From: Welwitschia mirabilis
Taxonomy: Eukaryota > Gnetophyta > Gnetopsida > Welwitschiales
DNA length: 57,378 nucleotides
NCBI GenBank assembly: GCA_051453625.1
Contig: JBOZIK010000001.1
Location: forward strand, 128,059,856 to 128,117,233
Reading direction: 5' to 3'
In this document: in pieces, positions 45,250-56,841 of the stretch
Layout of the letters: the number at the start of each line of letters is the position of its first letter
Numbering within the stretch: position 1 is the first letter of the stretch
Translations under genes and position numbers: made by a program
Notes under the pieces: generated by a model
Databases searched by the model: none
What the model saw: only the letters and a program-made list of their open reading frames with translations
Told to the model about the DNA's origin: nothing

Positions 45250-45960
45250 AATAGCTTATCTTACTTCTTGAACATTCTTTATTTTGATGCTTCCTCTACA
45301 TAGTAAGTCTAGTTTCTTCAAAGTTTGACTCTATAATCCTCTAAGTAAAGCTTTAACTCACTCTCTAACTACAATTCCATGGTTAGGACATTTAGCTAAT
45401 AATATATTATACTTATCCATGAATTCATCAATTCTTTTATTATCTTTCTATTTAATATTCAAAATTTATTCTCTAATCTTCAACTATCCTTATTAGTTAA
45501 ATTTAGCTAATAAAGCATTCTTAAGAGTTTCCCATAAGATAAAACCACAATTAGAATTTCTATAGTACCATAATTGAGCATTCTTAAGAGTTTCCCATAA
45601 GATAAAACCACAATTAGGATTTCTATAGTACCATAATTGAGCATCCCCTTTTAAATAAAAAGGAAAATACCTTAGATAATTATATTCTAAATGAAGATAA
45701 TTTACCTTATGGAAGGCATCAAATAGACTTAAATGTAGTCATGGTTATTTTAATTTATTATCTTTAAAAGTGGGTATTAATGTTATAGTGATATTTCTCA
45801 CTTTCTCTAAGTGTTCTAAGGTTATAGAATTAATGGGACTTAAGTATTCTAGCCAATAGATATCATAATTTAAAGGTCTTCAATCTCCATCATCTTCCCA
45901 ATAGTATCCTATTACAATTTTTTAAGATTTATTTACTTAAGTTATTTGAAAAGATTCTCC
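45250..45960 (-). pseudogene. A1 gag with an internal 21-codon duplication
   Basis: The minus strand reads ITLIPTFKDNKLK, LHLSLFDAFHKVNYLH, YNYLRYFPFYLKGDAQLWYY, then a repeated NAQLWYYRN.NCGFILWETLK segment, NALLAKFN, stops, LKIREQILNIK, KDNKRIDEFMDKYNILLAKC, PNHGIVVRE, VKALLRGL, LDLLCRGSI and VQEVR. This is the Athila/Tat gag core (F.G...EDP..HL..F......, LRLFPFSL.G.A..W......, W.....AFL.KF.P..., E....ERF..LL..CP.HG......F..GL....R..LD....G.). The duplicated stretch falls at the conserved W...W..L..AFLAKF region. A 100-N gap follows at the upstream end of gag. Confidence 0.85.
45515..45640 (-). repeat. 63-bp exact-length tandem duplication inside A1 gag
   Basis: Units 45515-45577 and 45578-45640 differ at one base (ttagaattt versus ttaggattt). 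The length is a multiple of three, so the reading frame is kept. Confidence 0.9.
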
Positions 45961-45967
45961 TTAAGCA

Positions 45968-46067
45968 NNNNNNNNNNNNNNNNNNNNNNNNNNNNNNNNN
46001 NNNNNNNNNNNNNNNNNNNNNNNNNNNNNNNNNNNNNNNNNNNNNNNNNNNNNNNNNNNNNNNNNNN
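45968..46067. other. Assembly gap, 100 N, with matching 9-bp flanks
   Basis: The sequence before the gap ends 'ccttaagca' and the sequence after starts 'ccttaagca', suggesting that the two contig ends overlap. Confidence 0.8.
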
Positions 46068-46343
46068 CCTTAAGCAAGAGGTAATTTAAAAAGAGTAAGA
46101 AAATATTATTCTAGTTCATTCATTTATTCAAAAAAGATTTATTATTTCATAGTATTTTCAAGAATGGTTTCATTCATCATGAAATATTTCTCTTTTGTTT
46201 TCATTTTAATTCTATTTCTAGTCTACTCATCTAGATCATATTTTTCATGATTTTTAACATACCTACCTTTTTCATCATGTCATTTCCTTGGCTATCTCAT
46301 TAGATCATAGACTTTTTCATCTCTACTAGTTGGCTTTAAGATA

Positions 46344-46364
46344 GCCCTCCTTCTAGTGCCAAAA
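46344..46364 (-). other. A1 primer binding site
   Basis: On the minus strand the LTR end (...TTTATCA) is followed by TTTTGGCACTAGAAGGAGGG, a TGG-start primer site unlike the initiator-Met type used elsewhere here. The cognate tRNA is not identified. Confidence 0.6.
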
Positions 46365-47339
46365 TGATAAAAGCTTATGTCATAAAACAAACATAAAAAA
46401 TATTAGAGAACTATGCTAGAAAACACAAGAAACTATGATCTTGTTAACCTAAAATAAGATTAACCATTAAATTAAAATAAAAGGTTTACTAAATAACTAG
46501 TTGAAATTTTTAGTATTTTAACCGTTTTAGTTCAAAATGCAACATCATGATAATATCATAATGAAGTTACTTAAACTAGTCAAGTTAGTTTAGAGTTGAT
46601 GAAAATTTCTTTTTACATAAATTATATTAGCGGTAGTGAAGAAAATTGAAAAAGATGATAGAATTTTTAAATGAAACATTGAATAACACTTATTTCTAAG
46701 TACTACCTATTATTCTAATTCATGTTCAGCTGCACAAACAAGAGTGAGTAAAATATAATATTACTTTTTTAAGTAATAAAATGTGCATACAATGATAGTT
46801 AAAATGTTAGCTTTTTAGCTTTATATTGAAATAGTAAAATGTTACACAGAGACGTACTTATGAGTTTGTTTTTTCCTTTGCAGGTAATACTAGAACATGA
46901 AAGATTCTGCTACATCCTTTTTAGGATAATTGGATCTTTCCTTTTTAACCTTCATGCTTAGTTCTGTTGCTATATCCTTTTTGCCAAAAATATTCCCATA
47001 TTTTGTGGTGTTTTCCTCCTTATACCCCTTTCAGTTTTGTCATTTCCTTTCTTTGCTTCTAAAGGATAGGTTTGTGATAGAGGTTGTTACCACATTTCCG
47101 CTACCTTAGTTTTCTCTTTCATCCTCATGTTAAATGGCATTTTGTACCTTCAATACAATGATATAATATATATGCTAACCTACTAACATACTAATTAACT
47201 AACCTGTTAATTAGTTAGTACATTAACTTAATTACTAATTAACTAACATACTAATTAACTAACCTATTAATTAGCTAGTACATACTAATTAACTAACCTA
47301 TTAACATACTAATTAACTAACTTATTAATTAGCTAGTAC

Positions 47340-47341
<2 letters not shown>
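46365..47341 (-). mobile_element. A1 5' LTR, truncated by microsatellite
   Basis: Starts (plus strand) TGATAAAAGC next to the primer site and matches 36074-~36945 through 'gctaacctacta' and 'ttagtacattaacttaatta'. It then degenerates into short tandem repeats and stops at the CA/CT microsatellite. About 3.5 kb of LTR present in the left copy is missing here. Confidence 0.75.
47175..47341 (+). repeat. Short tandem repeats of 'actaattaactaacctatt' type
   Basis: Words 'ctaattaactaacctattaa' and 'ttagctagtaca' recur four to five times with variable spacing. The left LTR (near 36885) has a single copy of this block. Confidence 0.75.
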
Positions 47342-49110
<1,769 letters not shown>

Positions 49111-49403
49111 TTTTATTTATTATTATTAAAATAAAAAATTTTTTCTTTATTTAGATAGAAAAGAAAAGAAAAGATTATTTCCTTTATCTAGATTTTTGTT
49201 ATTATAGTCTTCGAAAAAGAAATGTTATTGTATGCTTGCTTTCTTTTTATGATTGTTTCTATAAAATGAACCGAATGATAATTAGAATTATTATACGTAG
49301 GTAAATAATTCATCAAATATCCATATTAGGTAGAATTAGTTGCATGCATTTTTATAGTATATTCATTGAATAGAACTAAATCAAGATAATTCTAATAATG
49401 TTT

Positions 49404-49516
49404 ATCCCCACACTTGGATTTCATCACCAAGGTTGATTGTATTGTATTTTTTTTAATAATACCCTTTTAGAAGTGGATTTGATCACTACTCTCCTACCTT
49501 ACCCATATATGAACTT
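49404..49516 (+). repeat. 113-bp block, copy before gap
   Basis: Starts 'atccccacacttggatttc', ends 'ccatatatgaactt'. Repeated after the N-run with two mismatches. Confidence 0.9.
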
Positions 49517-49616
49517 NNNNNNNNNNNNNNNNNNNNNNNNNNNNNNNNNNNNNNNNNNNNNNNNNNNNNNNNNNNNNNNNNNNNNNNNNNNNNNNNNNNN
49601 NNNNNNNNNNNNNNNN
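49517..49616. other. Assembly gap, 100 N
   Basis: Flanked on both sides by the same 113-bp block, so probably an unresolved overlap of contigs or haplotypes rather than missing sequence. Confidence 0.85.
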
Positions 49617-49729
49617 ATCCCCACACTTGGATTTCATCACCAAGGTTGAGTGTATTGTATTTTTTTTAATAAGACCCTTTTAGAAGTGGATTTGATCACT
49701 ACTCTCCTACCTTACCCATATATGAACTT
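49617..49729 (+). repeat. 113-bp block, copy after gap
   Basis: Same as 49404-49516 except two single-base differences (ttgatt/ttgagt and aataccc/aagaccc). It then continues into 'attttgacttaatatc'. Confidence 0.9.
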
Positions 49730-49893
49730 ATTTTGACTTAATATCTTAAGCTCTTAGCATTGATGGATCATGTTTCACCATCTAGAGATTCTTCAAGGAA
49801 GTGGAGGTCATTTGTAACCCTGCATCTGCCCCATGTACTGCCTATCACCTATATTGGGGGAATATCTAGGTGAACTAAAAGGCTATGAAGTTG

Positions 49894-50015
49894 NNNNNNN
49901 NNNNNNNNNNNNNNNNNNNNNNNNNNNNNNNNNNNNNNNNNNNNNNNNNNNNNNNNNNNNNNNNNNNNNNNNNNNNNNNNNNNNNNNNNNNNNNNNNNNN
50001 NNNNNNNNNNNNNNN
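49894..50015. other. Assembly gap, 122 N
   Basis: Between unrecognised AT-rich sequence. The open frame running through it is an artefact of the Ns. Confidence 0.9.
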
Positions 50016-50339
50016 ATTATCCTTAAAATTTATCCATGTATGTTGACAATAAGTTTACATATCCTCAACTATTTACAAGATATCTTTTATGTAATGAAAA
50101 GCTAGGAAGAAATGAAGGGCACAAACTTATTACATCACTGTTGTTTGTATATCAAAATAACCTAGAAATTAATTATAGGTAAATATATGATATTAATATA
50201 ATTTGTCTTTATAAGAAGTAAGTATAATTTTGTCATAGGTTTCATTGTGTCTATAAGGTCAAAATATTAAAGAAGAAAGGAAGTTTTTTTTGGAAAAAAA
50301 ATGTTCTTAATTAGGGTAAGATAAAAGAGGGTGTCACAC

Positions 50340-51760
50340 CTTAGGATAAAATCAAAGCTACTTCTAAGCTAAATGTAGTTACTAATGAATTTGATTTTGT
50401 AGATAGTGTTGAATACTATGAACTCATTACCATGTTTCAAAGTCATGATTTTTAATATACAAGTGGAAATCTACCTCATGACAAATAAACTAGATATATG
50501 ATGTATAATTGTAACTATTTTAATGATTTTGTAGCACAATCTTAGTTAAGTTTACTTAAGAGATAGAAATTTAATTCCTATAGAAGCTTATTATTTAGTT
50601 ACATTTCAATTAGATTCTGTCTTATAACAAATTCTATGTCATTTTCTATATGTCCCCTATTTAAGGGCACATCTTCTGTTCTTTCCCACATTGGTTAGAG
50701 AAGAACATTTAATCTCCATATGAAAGATTGCATAAACATTTTTGATACTTCTTAGAAGCTTGTTATGAAAGTCTATATAGATGGAAAATCAATTTGTCTT
50801 TAAGAAGTATTAGTATGTGTGAAATTGCTTATCATATCTTATAAGAAGAATTTTTTCCATCATTTCTATGGTATGCTAACTTGGGCATCCTTGTCTTCAA
50901 TCTTTGACTGTAACGTGTAAGAATGGACATCAACTTCTATCTTCCATTCCACTTGATTTCCCTTGATGTAAAGCATGTATAATGAGCAAAGCAACATGAC
51001 AATGTTTTTTTTTAAATAAGTAATGCATTAATTTAAAGCTTCTACTCATTCATAATGATGTACATGGTCCTAGTAATATTTACACACTCTAAGAATATCA
51101 TTAATTTATATCATTCATAGATGATTTTTCATGTATGAATTGGTGTATGGAATTAAAATATCTTCATTAAATATTTTCAATATTTTGAAAAAAAAGTGAA
51201 AAATAAAATTGATAATAAGATTAAGGATTTTTATTTTGACAATGGTGATGAATACAAATTAGTTAACTTAAAGGACTTTCTTACTTTAGGAAAGACTTGC
51301 CATCTAAAAATATGCTTATAAATGTCTTAATAGAATGGCATCACTGAATGGTTCACCCAAATCATAATGGACATGGCACATTCAATGATATACATTAGTG
51401 ATTATAAAACTCATTTATGGAGTGAAGCTCTTGGTAGTACAATCTATCTCAATAATTGTATTGGCTGTGATTATAAAAAGGGCATATCCCTTGGTAAAAA
51501 TGGAATGGATATAAGCCTACTCTAGTCCATATTCATGTGTTTAAATATAAGGGATACATCCATATTTCTAGTGAACATCATGAAAATCGTAGTGCACATG
51601 ATTATGTTGACATTTCTATGGGGTATCCTAATAGCTAAAAAGGATATCACGTGTACATTCATGAGTATTACAAGATCATTATCTCTTGTGATATCATTAT
51701 TTTTGAAACTTTACAGAGTGATTTTTATCTTGATCTTTCTAAGCTGCATCCTTTCTCTCA
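50340..51760 (+). pseudogene. Ty1/copia pol remnant: GAG-pre-integrase and integrase
   Basis: 50876-50990 reads LGHPCLQSLTVTC and later CKACIMSKATWQ, like the GAG-pre-integrase zinc region (HKRLGHPS...C..C..GK). 51040-51130 reads LIHSYIMMYMVLV and FIDDFSCMNW, matching the start of the core (LIHSDVHGP..., FIDDYSRFTWVY). 51230-51255 reads FDNGDEY (family SDNGGEY, second Asp present), 51330-51355 NGITEWFTQIIMDMAHSM (family NGVAERKNRTIMEMARSM, Glu present), and 51530-51700 VFKYKGYIHISSEHHENRSA then DYVDISMGYPNS, ending IISCDIIIF, the usual KLD...IFVGYS...Y.....ISRDV.F. No RT follows. The 94-codon frame at 51535-51819 is the wrong frame over this domain. Confidence 0.85.
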
Positions 51761-53242
51761 TATTGTATAAGTATTGCATGCTCAATGCCTTAAAGTTAAG
51801 AGGGGAGATATCTCCATGAGTTCTAATTTATCAATTCCTTCTAGCCAAAAGGGTTTTCCCACTATACAACCTAGATGTATTGAGTAATTGTACATGCCTA
51901 GCATATGTGAGCATGATTACAATAGCAACTTATTATATCATCCTAGTGAATATGCTAATCAATCCTAAATAAGGAGATGATGCATTTGTTTAGAGTCCAC
52001 TATACAAGATTCTTGTGATAAAGAAAAGGAAAAACTAGAACTAGGTAGAGCTCTTATGCATTTCTTAATGATGATTAGATTAACTTGACTTTTAATGATG
52101 AACCAACCTCTTTTAGAGCTTCCATTCAACATGATCAGTGGATCCAAAGTAAACGAAGAATACTATGGACTTATATAAAATGGTATATGGGAATTAATCC
52201 ATATAATTAAGGAACTTATATAACATAAAGTTATTATATTAGTACATTGCTCAAACATGGAATAAACAAGTAATACTCAAATAAAGCCACTTAGTTTGGT
52301 AAAGTCCCAAAATTTTCAATCCAAGATAAGATTTACTATGAGTTGATGTAGCTCATTCTAAAATAAATATTGGGATTTATTTGACTTTTAGAGTAACTAA
52401 GAAAAACCATTCTTGATCCTAGTACTATGAGAACTATAGCACATCTTTGCCTAGTATTAAAGGATGTGTAGTAGATTTTTGCTTAATATTATGAAATGTG
52501 TAGTATATTTTATCATAGCATTATGAGATGTATAGCAAGATCCACTTACTTCTCTATAAAAAAGTTTCTTAGATGATAACACATTTTTAAGGAAGTTTTA
52601 TTCTAGGCCACATTCCAAACACTTTCCTTTGCACACTCTAATTTCCTCAAAAGAGATCATATTTCCATCTTGAAGAGGGAATTTCTAGGGTATTAATAAG
52701 TTTCACCATGGAACTACACTAAGGGAAAAAGGAAACCCTAATGGAAACCTAGTTAGATGTGTTTTCATATAAAATCACTATCTGAAGTCAAAATCAGAGA
52801 GGAAAAATAGAATGTCATTTTTCAAATGCTTGCTCTGAATTTCATGTGATATTCTAATTAAATATGTTATAAGAGTTCATGTGATGAAAGTCACACAAGA
52901 TATTCATAATCGATTAAGAGTTTATAGTATGGCTTGGAGGCATAGGATTAGTAATATATATGCTAGTAGTGAATCAAAACTTTGTGAAACATCTTGAACA
53001 CATGCATCTACTATTAAAATATGCTTTGAAGGAAAATATGATGTCATAAATTCATTATGGATACTTGATTTAGAAATGATTATTTTAAATATTTATTATC
53101 TTTTTAATCTTTTCTTATTTATATATTTAGTCATTAGTTATAATTAAATGTGCTAGTAATTGACCAAGATAATAATACTAATAGAACAGATTGCTAGGGA
53201 AACTAATTGAATGACTTGGAATAAGTTACATGAAAACCTACA
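51761..53242. other. Unassigned sequence between copia remnant and A1-type LTR
   Basis: The copia pol linker may extend to about 52150 (LELGRALMHFLMMI-like text), but no RT motif was found. 52430-52560 repeats 'tattatgagatgtgtagca'-type words three times. The rest shows nothing. Confidence 0.4.
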
Positions 53243-54683
53243 TGATGTGTGGCTTATCTTATAAAATAAATACAAAAAATATCATAAAATATTACTAGAA
53301 ACTATAAACAAAGCTACAAAGGTATATAAATTATGCTACTATCAATCTAAAATAAGTGCATATCATTGAAATAAAAATACATAAAGGCTTACTAAAGGAA
53401 TAGTTACAACTTAACCATTTAGTTCAAAGTTCATCATCACAATAGCCTTGTAATGAAGTTACTTGAACTAGCTAAGATATTTACTAAAACAAAACCACTA
53501 CATACATATAATACATCAAAAGGGTATAGAGAAAGACACAAAACATAACAAAAGTTAAGCGACTTACTGATCAATACTTATTTCTAAGCACTGAAATTAT
53601 CTTAGTTTATATTCAGCTATACAAACAGGAGTGAGATAAAAGTAATATTACTTTTTCAAGTAATAAAAGGTGCATACAATGATATTCAAATTCTTTTCAG
53701 CTTTTATATTGAAATATGAATTGTACATAAAGACAAACTAATAAGGGCACTCTCCTTTTTAGGTAACATTATGGAATGTAGGAAAGTACTACTAACACCT
53801 TTGCAGGTGAGCTAGAGTTCCCTTACATGATATCTTTGCCTTGCCTATCACTAAAACCTATGTGCCAAAAAGATTCCCAACTTTGATGGTATCATATTTT
53901 TATACCCTATTTAATTTTTTAATTTCCATTCTTTGTTCCTTAGGAATAGACAAGTGATTGAGGTTATTATGTTGATTCACTTCTCAACCTTCTCTCTCAT
54001 CTTCATTCCACTTAGAGTTTTGTACCTGAGATACAATAATGAAATATATATACTAACCTACTAACATACTAATCATTAACCTATTCATTAGTAGGTCTAT
54101 AGATAAAAACATCTATTCACTGATGAAATATATAATTAACTCAAGGAAAAATACTTCATTAATAAGTAAATTATTACATAAAATTTAGCTTAATTTGTTC
54201 CCACAAGCTCAAGTTTTTGTTAGTCCCTTAATGAACAGAGTAATCACAAGAGATAAAGATGGAGATTTAGGTTGAAATTCCTTAGACGGATGAGCTCCTC
54301 AAAGCATACTCACAGTACAAAAAAATTAGAAAAGAAGAATCTATAGATTATTCTATTGCAATTTCAGTGCTTCACAACTATTCTTACTTCTCATATTCAA
54401 AATCAACATTCTTAATTTTAACAATTGCATCAATGTGGTCATGGCCTTCTTGACTTACATAGGTTACTTCATATTTCATAGACCACAAATTTCTTACACA
54501 AAAGTCATAAAGTTCTGTATAAGAATCTTCCACTGACCATAGTCCTTCCAAAAATATAACTTGCTTACTTTGATTGCTTTCTTCAATTATTGAAAGCTTT
54601 GATATTTCTGAAAGTATTTATTTGTTCATCAATCACTCCATCCCTTTCTTTATTAATCTAGTCGTAAAAAGTATCATTTACAA

Positions 54684-55055
54684 CTATTTAAAATAAGCAT
54701 CCATTTCCCCTGGTATTCTATTTAGCCTTTCCAAATAGTCTTTTTGCTCAGCACTTAGTGCAGAATATTTTCTTTGAAGGCTCTTCAGAATGCTATAGCA
54801 GTAATGGTTGCTTTTCTTACAAGGAGAGTTGGATGAGGAGCATTGAGAATCCTCATGAATACCATAGATTCCCTTGTGATGGTTGACCTTCCTCCTGAAA
54901 GCTTGCTTTGATCTCCTTCTTAAGGTTACCCTTGTCTTCTTTCTTATACCTCTGATATCAAAAGTTAAAGTCTGTTTTAGAACCTTTATGTAGAGTTGTC
55001 TTATTATGAATTGAAAAGCATAAGAAGATATTATTAAACATGATAATACAAGCAT
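54684..55055 (-). CDS. Hypothetical 123-aa ORF inside an A1-type LTR
   Basis: One of the longest real open frames in the window. The N-terminal third is hydrophobic (LVLSCLIISSYAFQFIIRQL), the middle is strongly basic (RGIRKKTRVTLRRRSKQAFR) with Cys and Ser, and the C-terminal part reads LKSLQRKYSALSAEQKDYL, ERLNRIPGEMDAYF, then a stop. After that stop the same kind of text continues leftward, in part in other frames: FLEGLWSVEDSYTELYDFC, VRNLWSMKYEVTYVSQEG, HDHIDAIVKIKNVDFEYE. The other LTR copy has a decayed counterpart (ILKVYKRNILNLILNKK; EGIFSMRSYYIEFYKIC; IRNSWSIEYKV at 37720-37190). I do not recognise the protein. The natural start may lie elsewhere; the first Met is used here only because it opens the frame. 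Possibly an accessory retroelement protein, a captured gene piece, or chance. Confidence 0.4.
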   Translation of the reverse strand: MLVLSCLIISSYAFQFIIRQLYIKVLKQTLTFDIRGIRKKTRVTLRRRSKQAFRRKVNHHKGIYGIHEDSQCSSSNSPCKKSNHYCYSILKSLQRKYSALSAEQKDYLERLNRIPGEMDAYFK

Positions 55056-56841
55056 ATTGGAAAATGCAAGGATTATAGATCTTAAACCTACTTAATATAG
55101 ATGCAAATCCATACTTACATTACATTAATTTTGCATGATCAAAGAGTGATTATGATTTGGACCAAATCTAAAACAGATTGTATTAAAGCTTTTTTGTATT
55201 CCACTGATACTAGATGAAATCAAATTACTTGTTTGAAGGATGCAAGCCTAGGAATTTCACTAAGTCAAAGCTCATAATGGTGGTGGTTATTTGGTTGAAA
55301 TGATATGGATTTAACAGCATAGCAGGGTCATTGAGAATAGAGGGAAGTAATTAAGAATGACTTTAAGTATGGTGAAGGAGAAACACATGGCCTTATTTAA
55401 GTTATAATAACTCCCCGTGGCACTAGATTCCATGATGATCATTAAGAACTTATAAGTATTTAATGGGGATTATCAAATTAATTATAGAGGTTATCTAAAG
55501 AATTTGAAGGTGATCATTAAAAACTCATGAGTTCTTGATAGGGTCCTTCAAATTCTTAACATTATTATCGAGACCGCATGTGTAAATGAAAGAATAAAGT
55601 TATCACATGAGAGTTATAAAGGGAAGTTAAGGGGATTCGTTAAGAATAAAACCCTCCTCTATAAAAGTAAGTTCATGAATTAAGTTAACTTGAAATAGGA
55701 TCCAAAGCTTTAACTTTGGACTAGTCTTAATCAACTGCTAGGACTTGCTAGTCGAGGTTTAAGCTTAAATTCTGATTTGAAGTTTTGACTTTGAGTTAGT
55801 ATTAGTCTACTAGGTACTTCTATGTTTCTAATCAAAGAAAAAGTAATGTTAGGATTGGTTTGACATCTAATTTAAAGTTTTGATTTCAAGTCTGTATCAG
55901 TCAATTACAATGTGATTGTTTGAATGCTAGTTCTGAAGAAAGATAACTAATTTTGGGTATGAAGTTCAACTAAAAGTTCCAACTTAAAATTGATATTAGC
56001 CCAAAAAAATTTAAGTTTTAAAAGATAAATTAAAATCTTACCTAAATTATTTTTTTTAACTTAGTTTCAATCAGCCAAGCGATCTCCCTTTAGCTTTAAA
56101 TTTCAATTTGCAATGGCATCCTACTAGAAAAAAACATTGGTAATTCTATTTTTTATCCTTCTAAAATAAGAAAAAAAATCATTTTGAGTTTTTAGATATG
56201 GTTAAATAATTTTCTTTTGGTTATAAGACATCTAAAGGGTTTATGATAATTATTGATGATGTATTTTTTAAAAGCAAGATTTGGTGGATTTCTACAGTAG
56301 TATGGAGCTTGGAAAATTTAAATTGATTATAAATTGATTTGAAGTTATAATTTTAAATTAAAGATTAATTAGTTTGGAATTCCTTGATTCTAGACCTACT
56401 TGAAGATAGATGCTAACACTTGGCACACTTCAGCTGCTAGCAAAATAAGTATATCACTTATTTAATTTTTCACTTAAAAATTAAACACATGTGTACTTAA
56501 CAACTTACATGGATTACACTTGTTAAATAAGAAGATAAAGTTTAAGATATAAATTGTATCCCTTCCCTACTTAATCATTCATCACTTTTTATCTAGGCTT
56601 AGGAGTTCCCTTTACTAAATTTTTCTTACTTTTCATCTCATCTCCTACATCAATTTTCATGGATTACTCTCCTCCCTCTTATCATACTGCTGCTCTTAGA
56701 ATTAAAAAGGTGAAGTAATGCCTTTTTAACTTGGGTACTATATAGATAGATATGTGCATAAGCACTATAGATCTTTAATCTCCTTAGGTCTCCACTAGAT
56801 TTGAAAACATAGTTCAATAATTCCCATACTATAATTATAGT

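Noticed and set aside
51535-51819. 94-codon hydrophobic plus-strand open frame, membrane-protein-like
   Set aside because: Lies in another frame over the copia integrase tail (VFKYKGYIHISSEHH...), which is the meaningful reading.
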